Source: Candidatus Heimdallarchaeota archaeon (GTDB taxonomy: Archaea; Asgardarchaeota; Heimdallarchaeia; Heimdallarchaeales; Heimdallarchaeaceae). From it: DNA of 21,162 nt. Made by a program: the position numbers and the translations under genes. Under the pieces are notes generated by a model. That model was not told the DNA's origin, did not search any database, and saw only the letters and a program-made list of their open reading frames with translations. This document shows, in pieces, positions 1-6,800 of the stretch; position 1 is the first letter of the stretch; every line of letters starts with the position of its first letter. Where the stretch lies: assembly GCA_030603505.1 (NCBI GenBank), contig JAUVXQ010000012.1:1-21162 (forward strand), given 5' to 3'.

Positions 1-2
1 CC

Positions 3-638
3 AACAACACTTGCCACAGCAATTACCACTACGGCATCATGCTTTCCTTTTCTGGTAGTTCTACTGTCGCAAACAACACTTGTAGTACCAATATCAACTG
101 GGGAGGTATTGTGCTTGAGGAGTCTGTTAGTTCTACTATTGCCAACAATACTTGCAGCAATAACAAGGGAGGCTTCTATCTTTCGGGTTCTAGTGGTTCG
201 ACTATTATCAACAACACTTGCAACAACAATAGCGATGACGGCATCTATCTTGGCTTTTCTGCTTTTTGTGTCATTACTTACAACCTTCTACAAGAAAATG
301 AAAAATATGGAGTATATTTGAGATCTGATTCTGATAATAATCTTATTCATCATAATGCCTTTGTAGACAATAATCTAGGAGGAACTTCACAAGCATATGA
401 TAATGGTACTAACAACTTTTGGTATAATAGTTCCATCAATGAGGGTAATTTTTGGTCCGATTGGTCAGGAAGAGGTTCTTATTCGATTGATGGTTCTGAA
501 AGTTCAGAAGATTTTTATCCTCTTGATAAATTTGCTGAATATTCAGTTGAATCTCAATTAAACTTCACGTTTACTCTCCTAATGTTAGTATTTCCCTTAA
601 TGCTCACAAGGATAATCTCAAAGAAGTTAAAGAAATAG
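3..638 (+). CDS. NosD-like right-handed beta-helix surface protein, 5'-truncated
   Basis: The reading frame is open from position 3, the window edge, so the start lies outside. The visible part begins with coils of 22-24 residues, each carrying an N-N-T-C motif followed by G-I-x-L and S-(S)-T-(I/V). This is the pattern of parallel beta-helix (NosD/CASH, PbH1) repeats. The motif recurs at the DNA level at 3, 72, 144 and 210. After the coils comes an Asn/Trp/Asp-rich segment (N-F-W-x-D-W-S-G, then D-F-Y-P-L), typical of the end of such helices. A single hydrophobic segment near the C-terminus (about positions 561-612) is followed by Lys/Arg residues, which suggests an extracellular protein anchored in the membrane by its tail. 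The family includes carbohydrate-binding and surface proteins; the specific role is unknown. The coil-coding part uses more C-ending codons than the AT-rich 3' third. Each N-N-T is also a potential N-glycosylation sequon. Confidence 0.85.
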   Translation, partial: NNTCHSNYHYGIMLSFSGSSTVANNTCSTNINWGGIVLEESVSSTIANNTCSNNKGGFYLSGSSGSTIINNTCNNNSDDGIYLGFSAFCVITYNLLQENEKYGVYLRSDSDNNLIHHNAFVDNNLGGTSQAYDNGTNNFWYNSSINEGNFWSDWSGRGSYSIDGSESSEDFYPLDKFAEYSVESQLNFTFTLLMLVFPLMLTRIISKKLKK

Positions 639-1092
639 TGGAACAGCTGTTATAAACTGCATAGAAAAGAAGTAATAACAAGAACAAGACTTCAACACTT
701 CTTTTTTTACATCTTTTATATATGCGAAAATAGATATGTAAGTGACCAAAATCTAAAGTCTGCCACCTATCTTTACTCTTAATCAAATAAAGAGAACAAT
801 AATTTGTGGGAAGTATACAAAGAGTTATTGGGAAAGAAGAGTTAGATCGGAAAGAAAAAGATGTTTTGGTTAAGGGATACTGGTTCAGATGATTTTTACA
901 AGCCCTTTAGTATTGATAGCTTTAACTGGGATACAAATTCTTGTAGAACCAACAAAAATGGATGCTAAACGATATCATGGATAGAATTCAGAATAAACAT
1001 AATTGAGAGAAATATAGATTCTCAAATTCTACTATCTGTTCTTAGTAAATTTATTAATTACAAAAAAGAAATAAAATATTGCTTTGGTGTAA
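639..1092. other. Intergenic stretch with no convincing gene
   Basis: About 450 bases. It begins with a T-run at 703-709 that probably ends the beta-helix gene, followed by a TATA-like CTTTTATATAT around 713-723 on the plus strand with no plausible long ORF after it. Two short, partly protein-like frames are present. One starts at GTG 806 and stops after 28 codons. The other, at ATG 861-968 (35 codons), contains G-S-D-D-F-Y-x-P, loosely like the G-S-(x)n-D-F-Y-P-L end of the preceding beta-helix protein. They could be remnants of a decayed neighbouring copy, but this is weak. Nothing else is recognised. Confidence 0.4.
697..716 (+). terminator. Probable T-tract terminator after the beta-helix gene
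   Basis: A T-run within CTTCTTTTTTTACATCTTTT lies about 60 nt after the stop codon at 638. Archaeal intrinsic termination mainly needs a U-tract. No strong hairpin is evident. Confidence 0.35.
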
Positions 1093-2325
1093 TTAAGTAG
1101 TTAGCAATGGACCATTACTATATGCTCCACATTGACCATTCTTGATTCTTTCTTCGATTCTGAATATTACACTATTTAATATCCAGTCTTCATCGTTTTG
1201 CCAATCTGATTCAATAGTATTGAAGTTATCAACGTAAAAGTGATAATATATTCCTCTTCTACCAAAGAAATCTAATGAGTACAATTTATAATCAGAGTAG
1301 GTTGACCAAATTAAGTAGTTGAAATTCGCATCATAGTACGCTGGTAGTTTTATGTTTAGAGCTACTCCATTATCAAGAACATTTATTGATATATTAAACG
1401 GTGGATTCTCTTCTTTAACTAAATAGTATAGCTGGGCACCTTCTTCAGGAGATATATTATCAATAAAAAAAGTTCTATGTACGTAACTTTCATAAAATCT
1501 TCGTTCAAAATTCCATCTAGGAGCACATATAATATTTTCTTTTACAAAATTATATTGTTTACCGAAAGCTACCTTAATGGCATCATCAGAACGTTTCGCG
1601 AAGAAACTCTCCAGATATGTGAGAAAAGGTTGTGGTAAGTAGTCATTTACATCTTGAGGTGGTTTTGCTATAAAATCTTTATACCTTTCTATTAATTCTG
1701 CTTGAGGAGTTCTTACATTTCTTCCTATATCCCGAATAAGAATCAATTGTAATGGTGTTATATTCTCTAGGTTTAATGAAGTTTTTCTTCTTGGAAACCT
1801 TGTTGGCTTTTCAAGTCTTTTACTGATGAAGTTACCAATATCAAAAGGTTTTGGTTCTTGTGTATAACTTGGAACTGGTTCTGGATTCTCATGACGATAA
1901 CCTAAGGATCTATACGTTGAATATTCCTCACATATTTCTTGTTCAACTAAATAATCAAAGAATTTGAAGAGGAGACCATTACATTTCTGTGGTACATCAA
2001 ACAAAGCATAACAACCAAAACTTTCTCCGTAAAATTGATTATAGTGTCGAGTGTAAGGATGTTCTCTAAAAGCTACTTGTAAATTCGTCATTTGAGCTAT
2101 ATTAGCCACTTTAAAGATAGCATGATAACGAATAAGTGATAGGGTTTCTGGAGTGAATGTTGCAGTAGCCTTTTTTGTTATATTTCTTTCACAAAGTGAG
2201 TTGAACTTTCGTATAAACATCTGCTTAGACATACCTATTCTCTTTGCTAATGAAGAAAATGAATCAAGCGGATGGTTATTCAATGCATTCAATATTTTTC
2301 TTTCTAATAAGTTTAGACTATCCAT
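1093..2325 (-). CDS. Winged-helix (Lrp-like) transcriptional regulator with two HTH-alpha/beta modules
   Basis: The 410-residue protein starts with a helix-turn-helix (about residues 3-58: L-x-x-L-E-R-K-I-L-x-A-L, then S-x-L-A-K-R-I-G-M-S, then a recognition helix). Next comes an alpha/beta region (about 65-140) that reads like the Lrp/AsnC ligand-binding fold. A second HTH-like segment (about 188-218, I-T-P-L-Q-L-I-L-I-R-D-I-G-R-N-V-R) is followed by another beta-rich region rich in Tyr and Phe. It therefore looks like two fused HTH plus sensor modules in one chain. The start is supported by a purine-rich Shine-Dalgarno-like AAAAGGGG a few bases upstream of the ATG. There is no TATA box at the leaderless distance, so the mRNA probably has a leader. 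The DNA immediately upstream carries the hairpin array at 2361-2659, which could be its operator or leader. A DNA-binding role is inferred from the HTH; target and ligand are unknown. No close named family is recognised. Confidence 0.75.
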   Translation of the reverse strand: MDSLNLLERKILNALNNHPLDSFSSLAKRIGMSKQMFIRKFNSLCERNITKKATATFTPETLSLIRYHAIFKVANIAQMTNLQVAFREHPYTRHYNQFYGESFGCYALFDVPQKCNGLLFKFFDYLVEQEICEEYSTYRSLGYRHENPEPVPSYTQEPKPFDIGNFISKRLEKPTRFPRRKTSLNLENITPLQLILIRDIGRNVRTPQAELIERYKDFIAKPPQDVNDYLPQPFLTYLESFFAKRSDDAIKVAFGKQYNFVKENIICAPRWNFERRFYESYVHRTFFIDNISPEEGAQLYYLVKEENPPFNISINVLDNGVALNIKLPAYYDANFNYLIWSTYSDYKLYSLDFFGRRGIYYHFYVDNFNTIESDWQNDEDWILNSVIFRIEERIKNGQCGAYSNGPLLTT

Positions 2326-2360
2326 TTTTTTCCCCTTTTAAATATTTGATTTTTCGAACA

Positions 2361-2457
2361 AACACCTGTTAGACATTAGGGAAACCGCCAGATATTGCTC
2401 TGAGGGCTTCCCTAAAGCTCTCTAGGGTGGGTGTTCATTAGACGATTCATGTCTAAC
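2361..2457. repeat. Array unit A, the gene-proximal copy, with extra complementary arms
   Basis: First hairpin: an 8-bp stem TTAGGGAA (2376-2383) with TTCCCTAA (2408-2415), and an inner CAGA/TCTG stem. Core GGGTGGGTGTTC lies at 2425-2436. Second hairpin: ATTAGAC (2437-2443), loop GATTCAT, GTCTAA (2451-2456). Unlike the other units it also has a 5' flank (plus-strand sense) that can pair inside the unit: AACACC (2361-2366) with GGTGTT (2430-2435), and GTTAGAC (2368-2374) with GTCTAAC (2451-2457). The latter pairing competes with the second hairpin or makes a pseudoknot. Confidence 0.6.
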
Positions 2458-2473
2458 CGTGATATTATTAAAA

Positions 2474-2547
2474 AATCCTAAAGTATATCCCCAATATACT
2501 TCTTGGATTCTTCTTGGATGGATGTTAATCAGACGATTCTGATTAAT
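2474..2547. repeat. Array unit B
   Basis: First hairpin: two-step stem AATCC/GGATT (2474-2478 with 2505-2509) and AAGTATA/TATACTT (2481-2487 with 2495-2501). The core at 2516-2526 is GGATGGATGTT. The second hairpin is a perfect 9-bp inverted repeat, TTAATCAGA with TCTGATTAA around a CGAT loop. Its arms differ from those of units A and C, yet pairing is perfect. Confidence 0.6.
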
Positions 2548-2558
2548 ATTAGTTGATG

Positions 2559-2655
2559 AAGCAAGGTTCCCTCTAGGGATATTTTTCCCCCAATACTCCT
2601 AGAGGTAATTTGCTTTTGGGTGGGTGTTCATTAGACGATTCTGTCTAATCATGAT
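2559..2655. repeat. Array unit C
   Basis: First hairpin: outer stem AAGCAA/TTGCTT (2559-2564 with 2610-2615) and inner stem CCTCTAGG/CCTAGAGG (2570-2577 with 2598-2605). The core GGGTGGGTGTTC is at 2618-2629. Second hairpin: ATTAGAC (2630-2636), loop GATTCT, GTCTAAT (2643-2649). It ends just before the stop codon of the secreted-protein gene. Confidence 0.6.
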
Positions 2656-2661
2656 ATAGGT

Positions 2662-3120
2662 TCAAGGAGATACAGACACTGAAATTGGTGTATCTGGTTC
2701 TTCTTCTCCTGGCGGATCAAATAGTAAAGAATCACTATAATAGTCAAATTCACCTATTCTGAAAATATAGGCGTCAAGATTGAATATATAGTCACCATTT
2801 TCAGGCGCACCGTTTATGAAACTGAATTTAAAGATTTCACCAGCAGTTACTGCACAGTAAAGATAATGATCTCTAAATACATATCCAGATGGTAAAACAA
2901 GCTCAAACACTAATAATATACGCGTATATTTCTCTCCTTTCAAGATTAATCTTGCCTCTGTATAAACATCGTCTTCAAGATTATCCCCGTCGAGGTTTGT
3001 GTAATAAGCTGTTATAATTGAAAGTCCAGGTTTTTGAGCCACAGCGCTCATAGTTGAACTCATTAGCAGTGATAATAGAATCCCACTCAACATAATACCT
3101 AATTTAAATTTTCTCTTCAT
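2662..3120 (-). CDS. Small secreted protein of unknown function
   Basis: 152 residues. The N-terminus is a clear signal peptide: M-K-R-K-F-K, then a hydrophobic stretch to about residue 24, with a likely cleavage after A-V-A at residue 28. The mature part is beta-rich with alternating hydrophobics and many Asp, Glu and Tyr residues, and the tail is acidic and Pro-rich (E-E-E-P-D-T-P). It resembles a small extracellular beta-sandwich domain, but no named family is recognised. The ATG is preceded by a good Shine-Dalgarno-like GGTGAG 6 nt upstream, and a TATA box lies about 55 nt upstream. The hairpin array begins immediately after its stop codon, so array and gene could be co-transcribed. Confidence 0.75.
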   Translation of the reverse strand: MKRKFKLGIMLSGILLSLLMSSTMSAVAQKPGLSIITAYYTNLDGDNLEDDVYTEARLILKGEKYTRILLVFELVLPSGYVFRDHYLYCAVTAGEIFKFSFINGAPENGDYIFNLDAYIFRIGEFDYYSDSLLFDPPGEEEPDTPISVSVSP

Positions 3121-3171
3121 CTAGAACTCACCTAAACCCAAATATTCTTTGGTAATGTTATTATGTTTCAA

Positions 3172-3184
3172 AATATATAAAGAT
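3172..3184 (-). promoter_or_regulatory. TATA box of the small secreted protein gene
   Basis: Minus-strand CTTTATATATTT lies about 55 nt upstream of the ATG at 3120. Transcription would start about 25 nt downstream, giving a leader of roughly 30 nt that contains the GGTGAG ribosome-binding site. Confidence 0.55.
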
Positions 3185-3307
3185 TTTGGAACAAAGTAAT
3201 GCTAAGTCTAAAATTTCCCAGTTATACCGACTATAATCACATAATTGTATATTACATATGCAACATTCATCTAAAATTAGAGCAATTTTTATTTTTAGAA
3301 GGTAAAA

Positions 3308-3322
3308 GAAAAAATTCTTTGA
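3308..3322 (-). terminator. Probable T-tract terminator after gatD
   Basis: Read on the minus strand, a run GAATTTTTTCTTTTA lies about 15-30 nt after the gatD stop codon. It has the form of an archaeal U-tract terminator and would end the gatE-gatD transcript. Confidence 0.45.
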
Positions 3323-3336
3323 ACTAACCTATTTTC

Positions 3337-4719
3337 TTAAAGATTCTTTAGTATTTCATCTATTCCAGGTTCAACTCCTTGAAGATGCATGAAACCTCTG
3401 ACAGTTTCTCTATTTGTTATTTCCCCAGCTACAGGAGTTTGCATCAATCTTTCTACTTCATTAATGTCTCTTGTGTGACCTAACACCCATATCAATTTGG
3501 TATAAGCTGCAGAAGGTAACATATTTCCTCCTTCAATCACTCCTCTGGCAAGCATATCTCTTCCTGTTTCATAGACTCGAAGTTGAATAAAACCAGTCAA
3601 TGGTTCAACAACCATTACAACAGGTATTTCTTCTTCTTGGCACCTTTCAAGAGCAGGATAGACATCTGTACCTACATGACCTAACCCTGTACCAATGAAA
3701 ACTACCCCATGGTAACCCAAGTCAACCATAGAATCAAGCATATCGGGATTTTGGCCTGGGTAAAAATATAATACCCCTACACGGTCATCAATTTTAACAT
3801 CTAATTGAAAGTCTTCTACGGGTATTCTTGGTTTTACATCCTTCTTAAACCAAGTTACCCCTTCGTCGTCTATTTTTCCGAGAGGTATGTCACTCAGCGT
3901 TCTAAAAGTGTCTCTTCGTGATGAGTGCATCTTTCTACAACGAGTAGCACGATGAATTAGATTATAACTGTCACTTGTTCCTCCGTGCATATTGATGACT
4001 ACTTCGGCAAAATTCTCGTACCCTGCAAGTTGGGCAGAATATAGAATATTTCTAGCTCCATCTGATGAAGGTCGATCAGAGCTTCTTTGACTACCCACTA
4101 AAACAACTGGTACTGGTAAGTTTCTCAAAAAATAGGATAATGCTGCTCCTGTTACACACATAGTATCCGTTCCATGGCCAATTATGATACCCTCTGCACC
4201 GCTTTCAATTTCTTTAGCTATTGATTCAGCTGTTTTTACCCAATATTCAGGACGGAAATTTTCACTTAAAATTTCATAAAGTGTCTTGGGGGTTAAATTT
4301 ACTATTGAAGATAGCTCTGGAACTGCAGAAAAAAGTTCCTCTGGTGTGAATGCTGGGAGAACAGCTCCTGTTCTGTAATCTAATCTAGAAGCTACAGTAC
4401 CACCTGTACCGAGAAGTGTGACATTAGGTAATTCTTCTTTAAATTCAACATCAACGTGAGGTAGTTTGTAATTTCCTTTTTGATATCCTATTTCTTCAAT
4501 TATAGTTGCATCATTAACTAATATTCCCAAATTATAGCCTGTATCAACTTTTAGAGTAATATAATCATCATCTGTGTGTACGCTTCTAGGGAGTAGAAGG
4601 CCTTCATAGATTGCGTTATCTTTTTTTACTTTTACTTTACTCCATGTACGGATATGCTCGCGTATTAATCTTTCTCTAAGTTCTCCTCGATATCCTTCAG
4701 GATCGTTGTTTTGGCTCAT
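3337..4719 (-). CDS. gatD: Glutamyl-tRNA(Gln) amidotransferase subunit D
   Basis: GatD is the asparaginase-like glutaminase of the archaeal GatDE complex. It releases ammonia from glutamine (or asparagine), which GatE uses to turn Glu-tRNA(Gln) into Gln-tRNA(Gln) in the cytoplasm. The 460-residue length fits the family. An N-terminal beta-barrel domain (about residues 20-90) is followed by the L-asparaginase-type domain. Visible active-site motifs are G-T-G-G-T-V-A at 104-110 (catalytic Thr108), G-H-G-T-D-T at 181-186 (Thr184, Asp185), and V-L-V-G-S-Q-R followed by S-S-D-G-A-R-N. The ATG directly follows the gatE stop codon with no spacer, and its ribosome-binding site GAGGT lies inside the gatE end, so the two are translationally linked. 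Identification is firm. Confidence 0.96.
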   Translation of the reverse strand: MSQNNDPEGYRGELRERLIREHIRTWSKVKVKKDNAIYEGLLLPRSVHTDDDYITLKVDTGYNLGILVNDATIIEEIGYQKGNYKLPHVDVEFKEELPNVTLLGTGGTVASRLDYRTGAVLPAFTPEELFSAVPELSSIVNLTPKTLYEILSENFRPEYWVKTAESIAKEIESGAEGIIIGHGTDTMCVTGAALSYFLRNLPVPVVLVGSQRSSDRPSSDGARNILYSAQLAGYENFAEVVINMHGGTSDSYNLIHRATRCRKMHSSRRDTFRTLSDIPLGKIDDEGVTWFKKDVKPRIPVEDFQLDVKIDDRVGVLYFYPGQNPDMLDSMVDLGYHGVVFIGTGLGHVGTDVYPALERCQEEEIPVVMVVEPLTGFIQLRVYETGRDMLARGVIEGGNMLPSAAYTKLIWVLGHTRDINEVERLMQTPVAGEITNRETVRGFMHLQGVEPGIDEILKNL

Positions 4720-6672
4720 TTATACTACCTCTTGCTTTATTAGATCAATTACTTTTTCTGCTATATATTTCCCTTCCCGTGAGTAGTTGCTTTTCTCTAA
4801 AACAAAACCAGTTATCTTAGTTACAGCTATTTTCTGATTTATTTCATCAATTTTTAAAGATTCCAGATTATACTTGCTTAGAAATGAAAGTATAAGCTCT
4901 TCTATTTCTTCATCAGAAAGTTTAACGGATTCGATTTCATCTAAAATATCTTCAAAAGATTTTTCAGGATTTTCAGCTGTTTTGTTAAGAACATTATTGA
5001 TTTGTTGTGCGATTAGAATCTTTTCCGATATTGCATTAGCAATCTTTTCTAGCAGTTCATTAGATACTTCTAATCCTTTTCTTCTCCATTCTCTTGGAAT
5101 ATCAATAAGAAGTCTATAGGCTAGATGACCATTTATCTCCCGATTTTCAGTTAAAGAGTAAAATCTCTTTAGTTGCTCATCTCTAATTAGAAGATCAACA
5201 TTATTTTGAGTAAAATTGTATTTGCTATTCAATTCCTCGAAAACCTCCCATGGTCTTTGTCCTATCATTTTCTTGTATTCATTTATTTTTTCAAGAGAAA
5301 TTACAATTGGTGGTGTATCAGTATCGGGGTAAATTCTTTCCTTTCCATGAATAACTCGTAGAAATTCCGTATTCCCATCTGGTAAGAGTCTTCTGGTTTC
5401 TCGAGGAACCCCATCTAGTGCCATCTTTACCCTTTCAACTATCTTCTTTAAAGCATGTATAGCTTTTTTCTCTGGTCCAGCAGTAATAATAAAAGCATCA
5501 TTTGATTTAGGTTTTAAAATCGAACAGATTTGTTGGTATTTTTCATCATTGATATTAAAACTAGAAGGGTATTTTGAGCGCTTTCTTACTGCATTAGATT
5601 CTAGTTCATCACTATGAAATTGATCTTCTCGGTGTACTCCAGATATTAACATGCTCTTGTCAAAAATGTCAATCCCAAAATCTTTGTTAGGTTGAATCTC
5701 AACATCAAAAAGACCTTTCATATTGGGAAATATTGTTGCGAAAACCTTTTTCTTTTCTCCAAACTCGAAAAGATGAGAAATATCAATGTAGGTATGTTGA
5801 AAGTCTTCTTTCTTGATTCCTCTTTTGTGCATTTCTTCCTTTATTTCTATAAGAGCGTGCTGACGCACGACTTCGTGTCTACAAAACTTGTCAAACAATT
5901 TAAGATCTTGAACACCTTTAATCTCAACACGATCACCTCCAGAAATACTAATATTAACGTCTTGACGAGCTGATCCTGAACCTCTACGACCTATACCGCT
6001 TAGTCGAAGAACACGCCCAATCTGCTTAGCTACCTCTAATAAATCTTCAGGAGTATTAACATCACGGTGATCTGTAATAATTTCAGTCAAAGGAAAACCT
6101 AGACGATCAAGATTGAAATAAACTGTTCTATTTGCTGTGTCTTTCCAGTTAACTCTTCGAGCAGCATCTTCTTCAATATATACATTAGAAATGCGAACCT
6201 TTTTACCATTAGCTAAAGGAACCCAACCATCACGACCAGAAATGAAAGTACGTTGAAAACCAGTTGTAATAGAACCATCAAGATATTGTTTTCGATTAAC
6301 TACTAACTCCTCAGCAAAAGCAGTACAATTGAAATAAGCAGCAAGAATATAGCCTTTCATGATAGCCTCAGAATCAGGAGAAAATGGTGGTGTTTCATCC
6401 ATCTCATAAGTACAGGTGTTACGTTCACATGCGTAATAAATAACTTTGTAACCCTTCTCAAATTCTACTAGCATGCCTGGATCAAAGTCCCCCATTTCTC
6501 CTAAAACTGGTCTGAAGTATCTGTAAAAACTATAATCCATATTCTCTGGATTTTCTTCTAAGATTAGAGGACAGTAGCAGAAAAGTTTTCTTTTGGACTT
6601 TATTTGATGATGAACTTCTATTCCTGCTTGAAATCCAAGTTGTTCGAAATCAAGGTTATTTGGGTCTAACAT
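4720..6672 (-). CDS. gatE: Glutamyl-tRNA(Gln) amidotransferase subunit E
   Basis: GatE is the kinase/transamidase subunit that recognises tRNA(Gln), phosphorylates the misacylated glutamate and amidates it with ammonia from GatD. The GatB-like core starts with L-G-F-Q-A-G-I-E-V-H-H-Q-I and has F-C-Y-C (Cys32, Cys34) and C-E-R-N-T-C (Cys82, Cys87), probably a zinc site. R-Q-D-V-N-I-S-I and E-I-K-G-V-Q-D-L are typical GatB/GatE signatures. An AspRS-like insertion follows (D-T-D-T-P-P around residue 450 of this start), then the helical and YqeY-like tail. The frame is open up to ATG 6780, but the extra 36 residues do not look like GatE and would nearly touch the divergent gene. The ATG at 6672, just before L-D-P-N-N-L-D-F-E-Q-L-G-F, gives the normal family N-terminus and is preferred (650 residues). 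It is the first gene of the gatE-gatD operon. Confidence 0.95.
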   Translation of the reverse strand: MLDPNNLDFEQLGFQAGIEVHHQIKSKRKLFCYCPLILEENPENMDYSFYRYFRPVLGEMGDFDPGMLVEFEKGYKVIYYACERNTCTYEMDETPPFSPDSEAIMKGYILAAYFNCTAFAEELVVNRKQYLDGSITTGFQRTFISGRDGWVPLANGKKVRISNVYIEEDAARRVNWKDTANRTVYFNLDRLGFPLTEIITDHRDVNTPEDLLEVAKQIGRVLRLSGIGRRGSGSARQDVNISISGGDRVEIKGVQDLKLFDKFCRHEVVRQHALIEIKEEMHKRGIKKEDFQHTYIDISHLFEFGEKKKVFATIFPNMKGLFDVEIQPNKDFGIDIFDKSMLISGVHREDQFHSDELESNAVRKRSKYPSSFNINDEKYQQICSILKPKSNDAFIITAGPEKKAIHALKKIVERVKMALDGVPRETRRLLPDGNTEFLRVIHGKERIYPDTDTPPIVISLEKINEYKKMIGQRPWEVFEELNSKYNFTQNNVDLLIRDEQLKRFYSLTENREINGHLAYRLLIDIPREWRRKGLEVSNELLEKIANAISEKILIAQQINNVLNKTAENPEKSFEDILDEIESVKLSDEEIEELILSFLSKYNLESLKIDEINQKIAVTKITGFVLEKSNYSREGKYIAEKVIDLIKQEVV

Positions 6673-6800
6673 CTGACATTCAGACAGTTTTCTAAATGCG
6701 TTAAAAACTTTCTTTCTTCGACAATTTAATAGACAACACAAAAATGTCTTCAAACTGAAAATTTCCTGAAAATCAATCAAAACCTTTTAGAAGGCTTTTT
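6673..6800. promoter_or_regulatory. Divergent promoter region between gatE and the COG2251 nuclease
   Basis: AT-rich stretch of 128 bases holding the upstream signals of two divergent genes. On the minus strand, TTTTTAACG around 6690-6698 is a possible TATA box about 22 nt before the preferred gatE start. On the plus strand, AGAAGG at 6789-6794 is a good ribosome-binding site for the TTG start at 6801. The plus-strand TATA box is not clear. Confidence 0.4.

Larger units (their letters stand above)
2361..2659. repeat. Tandem array of three hairpin elements with a conserved core
   Basis: Three units share a core that starts at 2425, 2516 and 2618 (spacing 91 and 102). The core reads GGRTGGRTGTT, then an inverted repeat whose left arm and loop (AT(T/C)AGAC, GATTC) are nearly invariant, followed by a right arm GTCTAAT or TGATTAA. 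Before each core sits a second stem-loop whose sequence differs completely between units while the ability to pair is kept: 2376-2383/2408-2415, 2474-2478/2505-2509 plus 2481-2487/2495-2501, and 2570-2577/2598-2605 plus 2559-2564/2610-2615. Conserved structure with changing sequence suggests a structured RNA, or single-stranded DNA folding, rather than a simple sequence operator. The array fills the gap between the secreted-protein gene and the regulator gene, both on the minus strand, so on that strand it would be the leader of the regulator mRNA. No known RNA family is recognised. Confidence 0.7.

Noticed and set aside
2368..2545. Integron attC sites
   Set aside because: GTTAGAC and GTCTAAC fit the GTTRRRY and RYYYAAC cores, but their order and spacing are wrong for attC, units B and C do not keep the motifs, and there is no integrase or cassette ORF.
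2551..2560. C/D box sRNA (TGATGA at 2554)
   Set aside because: A single C-box-like TGATGA occurs by chance in unit C only. No matching D box at the usual distance and no C'/D' pair were found.
2361..2659. CRISPR array
   Set aside because: There are only three units with imperfect cores of about 30 bases and spacing of 91 and 102, the 'spacers' form internal hairpins, and no cas gene is nearby.
4874..5119. Plus-strand Ser-rich ORF inside gatE
   Set aside because: It is the antisense shadow of the Glu/Leu-rich C-terminal part of GatE, with no promoter or family support.
6673..6780. 36-residue N-terminal extension of GatE
   Set aside because: The frame is open but the residues do not resemble GatE and would overlap promoter signals. 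The normal family N-terminus starts at 6672.
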